From JBHJGU01 sp050331475 (lineage in GTDB: Bacteria; Pseudomonadota; Alphaproteobacteria; Caulobacterales; Maricaulaceae), in assembly GCA_050331475.1 (NCBI GenBank), contig JBHJGU010000026.1, forward strand, positions 1 through 61,486: 61,486 nucleotides of DNA, read 5' to 3'. A program made the translations under genes and the position numbers. Below, one piece after another: positions 8,421 through 17,161 of the stretch. The notes beneath the pieces are model-generated. The model had not been told where the DNA came from. It made no database searches and saw nothing but the letters and a program-made list of their open reading frames with translations. Each line of letters begins with the position of its first letter. The first letter of the stretch is position 1.

Positions 8421-10052
8421 ATGTTGGGTCGGCTAAAGGTCTTGATCACGTTGAGCGTTTGCTCGGGCCTCGCCGCGTTCGGCTTCGCCCAAGAGGCGGA
8501 CAAACGCGACCAATCGGCGAGCCGGCCCGCCCCTCAGACACGCGTGTTTGGCGTTCGGCCGGCGCCGGATCGGCCGGCGGATGAAGGCGCGGGGCCCTAT
8601 GATCGACTGGTGATCCGAGGGGCGAGTTTGATTGCAGGCACAGGCGCGCCGCCGCAGAGCCCCGTCGATATCGTCATTAAAAACAACATAATCACCGAAA
8701 TCGTCAGCGTCGGTTATCCCGGCTTGCCGATCCCCATTGAAAACCGGCCCCCGCCTGCGGACCACGAGATCGACGCGTCCGGGCATTATGTGCTGCCCGG
8801 TTTTGTGGACACGCACGGGCATATTTCTTCACCCGCACAACGCCCCTTCGGCGAGCCCAGCCCGGCGGAATATGTTTATAAGCTTTGGCTGGCCCATGGG
8901 GTCACCACCGTGCGCGAACCGGGGTCGTTTTCCGGTGTGGATTGGACCTTGAACGAGGCCGAGCGCAGCGCGCAAAACGCCATTACCGCGCCACGCATCA
9001 TGCCTTACGCCTTTGTGCCCGGGGCGCGGCTGGAGGCGCAAGCCGACAAGGGTCGGGCCTGGGTGCGCGAGATGCACGCCAAGGGCGTCAAGGGCTTCAA
9101 ATATATCTCCGCGAGCCCCGCGGTGTTCCAAGCCACCTTGGACGAAGCCAAAACGCTCGGCCTCAAAAGCACCGCCCACCACGCCCAGCTTGCGGTCTAC
9201 CGCGCCAACGTGCTCGACACCTCAAGCTGGGGGCTCGACTCCATGGAGCATTGGTACGGCTTGCCCGAGGCGCTGTTCGAGGATCGCCGTATCCAGCATT
9301 ACCCGGCGGACTATGACTATAACAACGAGCAGAACCGGTTCGGTGAAGCCGGGCGGCTTTGGCTGCAAGCCGCCCAGCCGGGCTCGGAGCGCTGGGAAAT
9401 CGTCATGTCGACCTTGTTGGCGCGGGATTTCTCGCTCTCGCCCACCTTTGGCATTTACGAGGCGAGCCGGGATTTGCAGCGTTCGCTGACCGAGCCCTGG
9501 CAAGACACCTATGCTTGGCCCACGCTCACGCGGTTTTTCCAGCCCAGCCGCGCCGCCCATGGCTCATATTTTTTCGACTGGACCACCACCGACGAGATCG
9601 CCTGGAAACGCAATTACGAGCGCTGGATGCGGTTCGTCAACGAATACAAAAACCGCGGCGGGCGGGTCACGGCGGGCTCGGACTCCGGCTTTATCTTTAA
9701 GGTCTATGGCTTTGGATACATTCGGGAATTGGAGCTGCTCCAAGAAGCCGGGTTCCACCCGCTCGAAGTGATCCAAGCCGCCACCCTGTCCGGCGCCGAG
9801 CTATTGGGGCTCGACGATCAAATCGGCTCGATCGAAATCGGTAAGACCGCCGATCTGATCATCGTCAGCGAAAACCCGCTGCATAACCTTAAAACGCTCT
9901 ACGGCATCGGCGCGCCGCGCTTGAACGACCAGACCGGCGCGTTTGAACGGGTCGGCGGGGTGAAGACGGTGATTAAGGACGGGGTGGTGTTCGACCCCCA
10001 GGCGCTGCTCGCGGACGTCGCCGCCATGGTCGCCGCCTCGAAGGCCCGCTAA
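8421..10052 (+). CDS. Exported amidohydrolase-family protein
   Basis: A 543-residue metal-dependent hydrolase. The ATG at 8421 is preferred over an upstream GTG at 8367 because it opens directly into a signal peptide (MLGRLKVLITLSVCSGLAAFGFA, given here only as positions 1-23 in effect: basic start, hydrophobic core, cleavage near residue 23). FVDTHGHI supplies the HxH metal pair of amidohydrolases, with GVTTVREPG and SGAELLGL as further family landmarks and GSDSGF near the C-terminal side supplying the late Asp. DLIIVSENPL is the usual C-terminal motif of imidazolonepropionase-like members. A periplasmic location is predicted. The substrate, perhaps a peptide or cyclic amide, is unknown. Confidence 0.85.
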   Translation: MLGRLKVLITLSVCSGLAAFGFAQEADKRDQSASRPAPQTRVFGVRPAPDRPADEGAGPYDRLVIRGASLIAGTGAPPQSPVDIVIKNNIITEIVSVGYPGLPIPIENRPPPADHEIDASGHYVLPGFVDTHGHISSPAQRPFGEPSPAEYVYKLWLAHGVTTVREPGSFSGVDWTLNEAERSAQNAITAPRIMPYAFVPGARLEAQADKGRAWVREMHAKGVKGFKYISASPAVFQATLDEAKTLGLKSTAHHAQLAVYRANVLDTSSWGLDSMEHWYGLPEALFEDRRIQHYPADYDYNNEQNRFGEAGRLWLQAAQPGSERWEIVMSTLLARDFSLSPTFGIYEASRDLQRSLTEPWQDTYAWPTLTRFFQPSRAAHGSYFFDWTTTDEIAWKRNYERWMRFVNEYKNRGGRVTAGSDSGFIFKVYGFGYIRELELLQEAGFHPLEVIQAATLSGAELLGLDDQIGSIEIGKTADLIIVSENPLHNLKTLYGIGAPRLNDQTGAFERVGGVKTVIKDGVVFDPQALLADVAAMVAASKAR

Positions 10053-10165
10053 GCACAAGACTGAAAAAACCAAGCTTTTTAAAGGGTGAGCCCGGTTGGC
10101 GGCGCACTCGCGCCCGCGCAGCGCTTCCAAAATGTCAAATTTTCAAGGCTAAAAGATAGGTATAC

Positions 10166-10195
10166 TTGACATCCTCGGTGCGTTCTCAATATATC
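10166..10195 (+). promoter_or_regulatory. Sigma-70-type promoter for the hydrolase/membrane/HTH operon
   Basis: TTGACA at 10166-10171 is a perfect -35 box. After 17 or 18 bases there is ATATAT (10189-10194) or TATATC (10190-10195) as a -10 box. Transcription would then start near 10201, inside the inverted repeat that covers the start codon. This is sequence evidence only. Confidence 0.6.
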
Positions 10196-10229
10196 AGCTT
10201 CTCCTGACATTCAGTCAGGAGAAGCTGAT
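10193..10229 (+). promoter_or_regulatory. Perfect 16-bp inverted repeat over -10 region, RBS and start codon
   Basis: The left arm ATCAGCTTCTCCTGAC (10193-10208) and right arm GTCAGGAGAAGCTGAT (10214-10229) are exact reverse complements separated by the loop ATTCA. The right arm contains the Shine-Dalgarno AGGAG (10217-10221) and the first two bases of the ATG at 10228. The left arm overlaps the -10 region. It could be a DNA operator, for example for the small HTH protein encoded two genes downstream. If transcription starts upstream it could instead be an RNA hairpin hiding the ribosome binding site. Confidence 0.75.
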
Positions 10230-11172
10230 GGAGCTTAGCATGCAGTCGTCATGGGTTTGGGTGCGTCGGATCGCAATTGGGATCGGCGCAGAAGTTATCG
10301 TATCGCTCATGGGAGCAGCGTTTACGCCGAACGCGTGGGCGGCCGAAGATATCGAGCCCGCGGCCGCACGGCTTGAACGGGTTGCCGACGCCCCGGAAGG
10401 CGCGGCGACATTGGTTTTCATTCCCGGTCTCGGTTCGTCTCCGGAAACGTGGCGCTCAACGATTGACCCATTTTCCGACCGCTATGGCGTCGGGTTGGTC
10501 TCAATCGCTGGGTTCGCGGGCCAACCCGCAACGCCGACGCGTCCGCTCACAGACGCTGCGGCGCAAGCTGTGGCTAAAGCGCTTGAGACCCAAGATCTCG
10601 AGGACGTTGTGTTAGTGGGGCATTCGCTTGGGGGGCAGATCGCAATCCTCGCCGCTTTAGCCGCGCCGGATCTTGTCTCAGGTGTGGTGACGGCCGATAC
10701 CTTGCCGTTTCTCGCTCAGATGTTTAACCCGGCGGCGACACCGGAAACAGCGCGCGGTCAGGGTCAAGCCATGGCGACGGCGCTCAGCAACCAACCCCGC
10801 GAGGCGTTTCTCAGCCAATTGCGCGCGGGCTATGGCGTGCAGTCTTTCGATGTGCGGTTTCACGACGTCTTGGCGCAATGGGCCGCTGATAGCGACCAGT
10901 CGAGTTTTGCTGCGGCGATGGGCGAGACGCTTGCGCGAGACTTGCGCCCTGACTTGGCGAAGCTTGCAGCCCCGCTGCTCGCTATGCCGGCGTGGGGGCA
11001 GGGGGCGCCGTTCACGGCCGACCAGATCGAGGGGTTTTTCGCTCGGCAATACGCCGCCGCGCCGGATATCCAGGTCAAGGTGATCGAAAACAGTCGTCAC
11101 TTCATTATGGTCGATCAAGCCGAGGCGATAGGGGACGCGATCGCGCGCTTTCTCAATGGGTTGGAGGATTAA
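10228..11172 (+). CDS. Exported alpha/beta hydrolase
   Basis: A 314-residue alpha/beta-fold hydrolase with an N-terminal signal segment (about residues 14-38, cleavage likely after AWA). The nucleophile elbow is GHSLGG with Ser133 and the catalytic His is probably His291 in SRHFIM. IPGLGSSPETW is the oxyanion-side motif. The ATG at 10228 has AGGAG six bases upstream; a second ATG at 10240 lacks that spacing. It abuts a four-helix membrane protein gene and then an HTH regulator gene, suggesting one operon. An esterase, lipase or lactonase activity is plausible; the substrate is unknown. Confidence 0.88.
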   Translation: MELSMQSSWVWVRRIAIGIGAEVIVSLMGAAFTPNAWAAEDIEPAAARLERVADAPEGAATLVFIPGLGSSPETWRSTIDPFSDRYGVGLVSIAGFAGQPATPTRPLTDAAAQAVAKALETQDLEDVVLVGHSLGGQIAILAALAAPDLVSGVVTADTLPFLAQMFNPAATPETARGQGQAMATALSNQPREAFLSQLRAGYGVQSFDVRFHDVLAQWAADSDQSSFAAAMGETLARDLRPDLAKLAAPLLAMPAWGQGAPFTADQIEGFFARQYAAAPDIQVKVIENSRHFIMVDQAEAIGDAIARFLNGLED

Positions 11173-11589
11173 ATGGCGGGCTATAAACCGCAAACGGGCC
11201 GCTATGGGCGGGAGTTTGGCCTGGCGATGGCGGGCTATGGGCTCGCGGTCGCCTTGGTTTCGCTGACCCTTGGGGAGGGATGGCTTGGAGCGACTGAATG
11301 GCCCGGCGCGCTCAAGGTCGCGCTCTTATTGGTCCCGACTATCCCTGTGGCGTTCGCGTTTTGGGCGTTCCTGCGGCTCTACCGTTCCTTGGACGAGTTT
11401 TATCAGCGGGTGGAGGCGGAGGCCGCGCTGCTCGCCACCGCGATTGTTCTCGGCCTGAGTTTCGCGCTGGGTTGGTTTGAAATCTACGGCTATGTACCGG
11501 ATGTCCCTTGGTTGATTTGGATCCTGCCCGCTTGGATCGGTTGCTATGGCTTGGTCAAACTTGGCCTTTGGCTGCGGAGGCGGGGGTGA
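11173..11589 (+). CDS. Small four-helix inner-membrane protein
   Basis: A 138-residue protein with four hydrophobic segments, roughly at residues 17-34, 45-65, 83-102 and 110-132, and short polar loops (the second loop carries LYRSLDEFYQRVEAEA). The ATG follows the hydrolase stop codon with no gap, and its TGA overlaps the GTG of the HTH gene in a 4-base GTGA. Small membrane proteins coupled to short XRE-type regulators are common in bacteria, but no function is established for this one. I do not recognise a named family. Confidence 0.82.
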   Translation: MAGYKPQTGRYGREFGLAMAGYGLAVALVSLTLGEGWLGATEWPGALKVALLLVPTIPVAFAFWAFLRLYRSLDEFYQRVEAEAALLATAIVLGLSFALGWFEIYGYVPDVPWLIWILPAWIGCYGLVKLGLWLRRRG

Positions 11590-11783
11590 ATAATCGGTTG
11601 CGCGTCCTACGCGCAGAGCGCCGTTGGAGCCAGGCGGAGTTGGGCGCGCGGGTGGGGGTGTCGCGTCAAGCGGTCAACGCGATTGAAACCGGCAAGCACG
11701 ACCCCTCCCTGGCGCTGGCCTTTAAGCTGGCCCAGGCTTTTGACACCACGATTGAGGCTGTTTTTCAGCCGGAGACGCCCTAG
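11586..11783 (+). CDS. Short XRE/Cro-type HTH transcriptional regulator
   Basis: A 65-residue single-domain DNA-binding protein. NRLRVLRAERRWSQAELGA starts the fold, and VSRQAVNAIETGKHDPSLAL is the recognition helix region of the small HTH_3 family typified by short regulators coupled to membrane proteins. The GTG start at 11586 overlaps the preceding stop (GTGA), and the longer upstream frame belongs to the membrane gene's DNA. Its TAG overlaps the stop codon of the convergent LOG gene in CTAG. It may regulate its own operon through the inverted repeat at 10193-10229; that is inference. Confidence 0.9.
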   Translation: MNNRLRVLRAERRWSQAELGARVGVSRQAVNAIETGKHDPSLALAFKLAQAFDTTIEAVFQPETP

Positions 11784-12340
11784 ACGGCCGAGGCGTTGAA
11801 CCGTCGAGCGACAGCCGCCGCTCGCTCTACCGCTTGCTCCGGGGTCTCGGCTTGTTCGAAGAGCGCTTCGACCGGAGGCGCGAGATCGGCTTCCGCTAAA
11901 TGCGTCAGCGTTTTGATCAAAGGCGCCCAAAATGTCTGCGCCGGCGCGAGAATAATCCGGCTCTGTTTGCCAAAATACCGAATGCGCGTAATCGTGTCGA
12001 AAATCTCTTCCATGGTTCCCGTGCCGCCAGGAAGAGCGACGAAAACGTCGGATAGACGCCAAAATCCGTCTTTTCGCTCGGCGAAATCCTCGACGATCTC
12101 GAGTTCGACCCCGTCATGGGCCACTTCCAAGTCGACGAGCGTGCGCGGGATCAGCCCAACGACCCGGCCTCCGGCGTCAAGGGCTGCGTCCGCGGCCGCG
12201 CCCATCAGACCGACCCGGCCGCCGCCATAGACCAAGGTGTGTCCGCCTTCGGCCGTCGCCCGGCCGAACTCGCGCGCAAACGCCAAATGCTCCGACGATG
12301 CGGCCTGCGATGCGCCGCAATATAAACAAATCGACGTCAT
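11780..12340 (-). CDS. LOG-family (TIGR00730) Rossmann-fold protein, putative nucleoside-5'-monophosphate phosphoribohydrolase
   Basis: A 186-residue protein of the LOG family. Members hydrolyse the N-glycosidic bond of cytokinin riboside monophosphates or of AMP-like nucleotides. GGGRVGLMG (39-47) and PGGTGTMEE (104-112) are the phosphate-binding and catalytic signature motifs. The second is nearly identical to the plant LOG consensus PGGxGTxxE. The gene converges with the HTH gene and their stop codons overlap. In non-plant-associated bacteria the role is probably purine nucleotide turnover. Confidence 0.9.
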   Translation of the reverse strand: MTSICLYCGASQAASSEHLAFAREFGRATAEGGHTLVYGGGRVGLMGAAADAALDAGGRVVGLIPRTLVDLEVAHDGVELEIVEDFAERKDGFWRLSDVFVALPGGTGTMEEIFDTITRIRYFGKQSRIILAPAQTFWAPLIKTLTHLAEADLAPPVEALFEQAETPEQAVERAAAVARRFNASAV

Positions 12341-12511
12341 ATCGCTCCGGTAAGGTCATCAATGCGCCGGCCTTCTGACCGGCGGAACCCGTGTTCAAAA
12401 GCACCTCGCGCGCTCTGACAAGACCGGGGTCTGCGTTGCGTCTAACTGGCGCGCGGCTTAGGTTGGACGTGAGGCGGCTATGCGTCGATATTCGGCGCTC
12501 TGAGGAAGTTT

Positions 12512-13483
12512 ATGGCGAAGTTGAGCCTGATCGCACCGATCGGCGGCGCCTTGGCGTTGGTCGTTGGCGCGGCGACCTACATCACTTTGGACCGCGCCTC
12601 GGCCCCGACGACGCGCACTGAGGCGCCTCGTGAGACCGCACCGCAGCCCGAACCCGAGCCGCCGCGCGAACTCGCTCAACCCGACTTTGATTTGGTGCGC
12701 GCCGATCCGCGGGGCAGCCTCGTCGCCGCGGGTCGCGGGGAACCCGGCGCGCGGATCGTGTTGCAGGACCAGTCCGGCGTGCTTGAGGAAACCGCTGTCG
12801 AACCGAGCGGTGAGTGGGTGATCATCCGATCCGAGCCCCTCAGCCCGGGGGCGCGTGAATTGACAGTGCTCCAACAGGTTGAAGGGCAAGACCCCCAAGT
12901 TTCAGTCCAGAGCGTCTTAGTGGTTATTCCTGAGCGCGAGGATGCGCGCGCGACCGTGGTGCTGGGCAAGCCCGGCGGACCGAGCACCGTGCTTCAATCG
13001 CCTTTCGAAGATCAGGATATCGGCCCGCTACGGCTTGAAACCGTCGATTACGATGATGCAGGCGGGGTGATTTTCTCCGGCCAGGCGGCGCCGACGGCGC
13101 GCGTACGGGTCTTGGCGAACGAGGCGGTGCTGGGCGAAACCCGCGCCGACGATGAGGGGCGGTGGGCGGTGGTCGCCGGCGCGACGCTGCCCGCGGGTGT
13201 TTATGACTTGCAAGTCGACCAGATTGATGCGGATGGCCGGGTCAGCGCGGTGATCGCCTTGCCGTTCGAGCGCGAAGCGCCGGGCGAAATCGCCCTGGGC
13301 CCGGATAGGGTGGTCGTTCAACCAGGGGACAGCCTGTGGCGGATGGCGCGCCGGCTTTACGGCGAGGGGGTTCAATATACGGTGCTATACGGCGCTAATC
13401 AGAGCCAAATCCGCGACCCGAACTTGATTTATCCCGGCCAATCCTTCGTGGCGCCCGGCGCCGAGGCGGCCCAGGACGGTTAG
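12512..13483 (+). CDS. LysM-domain protein with Ig-like repeats
   Basis: A 323-residue envelope protein. An N-terminal hydrophobic segment (about 6-25) anchors or exports it, followed by a Pro/Glu-rich linker. Two bacterial Ig-like segments follow (about 50-125 and 165-255), each with a gain-of-charge pattern around GEPGARI/QAAPTAR and GEW/GRW. A C-terminal LysM domain starts VVQPGDSLWRMARRLYGEG and ends IYPGQSFVAP. LysM binds N-acetylglucosamine chains of peptidoglycan, so periplasmic attachment to the wall is expected. The ATG at 12512 has GAGGAAG upstream. The ABC exporter gene follows 50 bases later. Confidence 0.88.
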   Translation: MAKLSLIAPIGGALALVVGAATYITLDRASAPTTRTEAPRETAPQPEPEPPRELAQPDFDLVRADPRGSLVAAGRGEPGARIVLQDQSGVLEETAVEPSGEWVIIRSEPLSPGARELTVLQQVEGQDPQVSVQSVLVVIPEREDARATVVLGKPGGPSTVLQSPFEDQDIGPLRLETVDYDDAGGVIFSGQAAPTARVRVLANEAVLGETRADDEGRWAVVAGATLPAGVYDLQVDQIDADGRVSAVIALPFEREAPGEIALGPDRVVVQPGDSLWRMARRLYGEGVQYTVLYGANQSQIRDPNLIYPGQSFVAPGAEAAQDG

Positions 13484-13533
13484 ACCGCGGAGAAACGGTC
13501 GACCCGCGCGGGTCCGATCGGCTAAAAGCGGTC

Positions 13534-15363
13534 ATGGTCCCCTCAGCCTCCAGCACAGATCTCGACGCCATCAATGCGGCTGAAGGGCGACTAGGGCGCA
13601 CATTTGCGCGGCTGATCGGGCTCATCGCCCGACCGGACATGGCCAAATGGCGGCCAATCGCTCTGTTGGCCGTGCTGATCACGTTGGCGGCGAAAAGCAT
13701 GGCCGTGATCAGTCCGGTGTTTTTCGGCGACGCGCTCAACGCGCTTGAGGCGGGCGCGGCGTTCTGGGGGCCTGTGGCGCTCGGCCTGCTGGCTTATGCG
13801 GGTGCGCGGTTCTTAGCCAATGGCTTGCCGCAATTGCGCGATGCGATTTTCGCCGACGTGAGCCAAGACGTTCAGCGGGCGCTGGCGATCGACGCGTTCG
13901 CCAACGCGCAGACCCTGTCTTTGCAGTTCCACCAAACCCGCCGGGCGGGCGCGCTTAACCGCATTATCGAGCGCGGCGCCGCGGCGATCGATTTCCTGCT
14001 TTCAAGCTTGGTGTTTAACGTCGCGCCGACCTTTCTGGAGCTTGGGCTCGCCGCCACTGTCCTCACCGCCCGCTATGGACCCGCCTTTGCCGTAATCGCC
14101 GTGGTCACGGTGTTCAGCTATTTCGCGTTCACCGTGTTGGTGACCGAAGTGCGGGTTCGCCAGCGCCGGGCCATGAACGAAGCGGACGCCGAAGTCGCCG
14201 CGATCTCGATCGACAGCCTCACGAATTTCGAAACCGTCAAAGCCTTCGGCGCGGAGAGACGTGAGACCGCGCGTCTCGACGGCGCCATGCGTCAGTATAA
14301 CCGTTTGCTGGTCAAAGCCTTGCGTTCGCTCGCCGCGCTCAATAGCGGGCAAGAATTGATCATGACCTCAGGCCAACTGGCCATGGCGGGATTAGCGGCG
14401 TGGCGCGCCAGCCGCGGGGAGGGCGGTTATGGCGACGTGGCCGCAGTCACCCTGATGATGGTCAACATCCATAGGCCGTTGTCCATTCTCGGTTGGGCGT
14501 GGCGGCAGGTGAAACAAAGCGCGGTGGATTTGGAGAAGCTTGAGGGCTTGCTGCGGATGCAGTCCGACGTGGTCGATCGGCCGGGCGCGCGGGCGTTGGC
14601 GGTGTCCGGCGGCTCGGTGAGCTTTGATGGGGTCAGTTTCGTTCATGCGGGTCGAGAGGGAGGCCTGCACGGGGTCAACCTTGAGGCGCCGGCGGGCGGT
14701 TTCATCGGCCTCGTCGGACCCTCCGGCGCCGGCAAATCGACCATTCTCAAGCTATTGTTTCGGTTTTATGAGCCCGATGCGGGGATCATCCGCGTGGATG
14801 GCCATGACATCGCCGAATTGACCCAAGAGAGTTTGCGCGCCGCGATCGGGGTCGTGCCTCAGGACGTCGTTTTGTTTAACAACACGCTCGCCTTCAATAT
14901 CGGCTATGGTCGACCTGAGGCGTCTGAGGCCGAGATTATGGACGCGGTGCGTCAAGCCCAACTCGGCGCGTTCGTCGATAGCCTACCCGAGGGCCTCCAG
15001 ACCCGAGTGGGGGAGCGGGGGCTAAAGCTTTCGGGCGGCGAACGCCAACGGGTCGGGCTGGCGCGCGTGCTGCTGAAAAACCCAGCAATCTTGATCTTGG
15101 ATGAAGCGACCTCCTCACTGGACTCAGACACCGAGCGAGAGGTGCAAACCGCATTGGCGCGCGCAGCGGAGGGTCGGACGACGATCGCCGTGGCGCACCG
15201 GCTGTCGACGCTGGCCAAAGCGGATCGGATCTATGTGCTAGACGCCGGACAAATCGTGGAGTCCGGGCACCACGACGCGCTTTTGGAGCGCGATGGCCTC
15301 TACGCTCGGCTGTGGCGCGTGCAATCCGACGCGTCGGGTGCGCGCAGCGGCGCCCCGGCTTAA
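13534..15363 (+). CDS. Atm1-like ABC exporter (fused permease and ATPase)
   Basis: A 609-residue half-transporter that would act as a homodimer in the inner membrane. Six membrane segments occupy about residues 45-340 and include the Atm1/HMT-type segment SLQFHQTRRAGALNRIIERG. The ATPase domain has Walker A GPSGAGKST near 395, the signature LSGGERQR near 499 and Walker B LILDEATSSLD. Atm1-type proteins of bacteria export glutathione-based or metal-thiol compounds and support heavy-metal tolerance or Fe-S homeostasis. Bacterial examples are commonly annotated this way, but the substrate here is not provable from sequence. Confidence 0.88.
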   Translation: MVPSASSTDLDAINAAEGRLGRTFARLIGLIARPDMAKWRPIALLAVLITLAAKSMAVISPVFFGDALNALEAGAAFWGPVALGLLAYAGARFLANGLPQLRDAIFADVSQDVQRALAIDAFANAQTLSLQFHQTRRAGALNRIIERGAAAIDFLLSSLVFNVAPTFLELGLAATVLTARYGPAFAVIAVVTVFSYFAFTVLVTEVRVRQRRAMNEADAEVAAISIDSLTNFETVKAFGAERRETARLDGAMRQYNRLLVKALRSLAALNSGQELIMTSGQLAMAGLAAWRASRGEGGYGDVAAVTLMMVNIHRPLSILGWAWRQVKQSAVDLEKLEGLLRMQSDVVDRPGARALAVSGGSVSFDGVSFVHAGREGGLHGVNLEAPAGGFIGLVGPSGAGKSTILKLLFRFYEPDAGIIRVDGHDIAELTQESLRAAIGVVPQDVVLFNNTLAFNIGYGRPEASEAEIMDAVRQAQLGAFVDSLPEGLQTRVGERGLKLSGGERQRVGLARVLLKNPAILILDEATSSLDSDTEREVQTALARAAEGRTTIAVAHRLSTLAKADRIYVLDAGQIVESGHHDALLERDGLYARLWRVQSDASGARSGAPA

Positions 15364-15391
15364 GCCATGACCTAGAGGAGGCGCCGCGCGT

Positions 15392-17161
15392 TTGCGGCCG
15401 ACACGCAGTATGCGCGGTTTCATTATTCTTGCTCTCGCGTTTTGGCGCGCCGTGAGCGCAGGGGCTGACCCGATTGCCCGCATTGAGGGGGGGCAGGGCG
15501 CACTCTTAGACCGGTTGTATCAAAGCTTGGCGGAGGCGGACGGCCCCCCCGCCTCTCGGATCGACGCTCTGCGCCAAGCTCGCCGCGCGGCGACGGCTGT
15601 GGAGCAGACCTTGCGGTCCGAAGGCTATTACGGAGCGCGCGTGACCGCGCAAGCCTTGCGGGTCACCCCCGATGACGAGCGGTTTGAGGCGGTGGTCCGT
15701 GTAGAGCCGGGCGAAGCTTATGTCTTCGCACCGGCGAGCCTTGTCTATGTGGACCAAGCGCCCCCAGACGCCGTGCAAGCTCTCGCGGGAGACGCCTTGG
15801 CGCTGGAGCCTGGCGCGCCCGCACGCGCGGAGACTGTACTAGCGGTTGAACGCGCCGTGCTCGCCGCGTTGGAGCAAGCGGGCTATCCGGAGGCGCGCGC
15901 AGAACCCCGCGAGGCGGTGGTCGATCACCGGACCAAAACGCTAACGGTCGCTTATTACATCGACGCCGGACGACCGGCGGTTCTGGGGCCGGTGGTGAAT
16001 GTCGGGCCGGGGCGCGCGCGGGCGGATTATCTTGCGCGCATAACGCCCTTCGCGGTTGGCGACGACTATGATCGATCATTGCTGGGCGAGCTGGCCGAGC
16101 GGCTCTCCTCGAGCGGGGCTTACCGCAGCGTGTCAGTGGGCTTGGCGCCGAGCGACCCCACCGGGGAGGGCGTGGAGACGCGCCTCGTGGAAGTGCGCGT
16201 GGACGACACCCCGCGCCGGTCGATTTCGGCGGGGGCGAGCTTTTCCACCAGCGAGGGCCCTGGCGCGGAGGCCGAATGGCAAAAGCGTAACCTCGCCGGT
16301 CGCGGTGACATTCTGACGGTGCAGGCTCGGCTGGCCACGATTGAGCGCGCGGTCACGGGCCTGTTCGATCGACCGCATTTTCTGACGCCTGAGCGGCTGC
16401 TCAGCTTATCGGGTCGCGCGGGCCAGGACGATACCGACGCTTTTGAACGCATCGGCGTCGATTTCGGCGCGGCGATCAACCAACCGGTGTTCGACCGATG
16501 GCGGGTGAGCGCTGGCGGCGAAGTGGGGTTCGGCCGGTTAAGCGATGCGTTAGGCGAGCAAACCCAAGTCACCGGCGCATTGCCCGCCGCTGCGATTTAC
16601 GATTCCCGGGATAACGCCTTGAACCCAACCCGCGGCGCCCGTCTAAGCCTATCCGCCGGCCCCGCGGTGACCTTGGGTGATCTGACGACCCTCTTCGCGC
16701 AAGTCTCCGCAGAGGGGCGGACGTACCACGCCATCGGCGATCGGTGGGTGCTGGCCGGTCGCGCCCGGGTGGGCACGCTTCTGGGTGCGGAGGCTGAAGA
16801 GGTGCCCGCGGACGCGCGGTTTTTCGCTGGCGGCGGGGGATCGGTCCGCGGGTTCGATTTCCAAGGCTTGTCGCCTTTGACCGATGACGGCGCGTTGCTC
16901 GGCGGGCGGTCGTTGATCGAGGTGTCGGGCGAGGTTCGCGCGCGGGTGCGCGGCCCCTTAGGGGTGGTGGGATTTGTGGATGCGGGTGCAGCCGGGCTGG
17001 CGTTGCGTCCGGAGTTCGAGGATCTCGACCTGGGCGCGGGGTTCGGCTTGCGCTGGCACACCGATTTCGGCCCATTACGTGCGGATCTTGGCTTTCCCTT
17101 GACCGGACGGGAGGGCCAACCGCCGATCCAAATCTATCTCTCGATCGGGCAGGCGTTCTAA
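15392..17161 (+). CDS. tamA: Autotransporter assembly factor TamA (BamA/Omp85 family)
   Basis: A 589-residue outer-membrane Omp85 protein. A signal peptide (about 1-24) is followed by POTRA-like repeats (about 30-260; for example EGYYGARV and TPFAVGDDYD) and a C-terminal 16-strand barrel region with GGGGSVRGFDFQGL, the conserved loop motif of Omp85 proteins, ending in Phe as barrel proteins do. TTG at 15392 is chosen because GAGGAGG lies 10 bases upstream; the ATG at 15410 is too far away. The stop overlaps the ATG of tamB. TamA and TamB together insert outer-membrane proteins and help lipid transport. Confidence 0.92.
   Translation: MRPTRSMRGFIILALAFWRAVSAGADPIARIEGGQGALLDRLYQSLAEADGPPASRIDALRQARRAATAVEQTLRSEGYYGARVTAQALRVTPDDERFEAVVRVEPGEAYVFAPASLVYVDQAPPDAVQALAGDALALEPGAPARAETVLAVERAVLAALEQAGYPEARAEPREAVVDHRTKTLTVAYYIDAGRPAVLGPVVNVGPGRARADYLARITPFAVGDDYDRSLLGELAERLSSSGAYRSVSVGLAPSDPTGEGVETRLVEVRVDDTPRRSISAGASFSTSEGPGAEAEWQKRNLAGRGDILTVQARLATIERAVTGLFDRPHFLTPERLLSLSGRAGQDDTDAFERIGVDFGAAINQPVFDRWRVSAGGEVGFGRLSDALGEQTQVTGALPAAAIYDSRDNALNPTRGARLSLSAGPAVTLGDLTTLFAQVSAEGRTYHAIGDRWVLAGRARVGTLLGAEAEEVPADARFFAGGGGSVRGFDFQGLSPLTDDGALLGGRSLIEVSGEVRARVRGPLGVVGFVDAGAAGLALRPEFEDLDLGAGFGLRWHTDFGPLRADLGFPLTGREGQPPIQIYLSIGQAF

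Noticed and set aside
10053..10165. Terminator after the amidohydrolase gene (runs of A and T at 10066-10082)
   Set aside because: AAAAAACCAAGCTTTTTAAA contains only a short AAGCTT palindrome and no GC stem.
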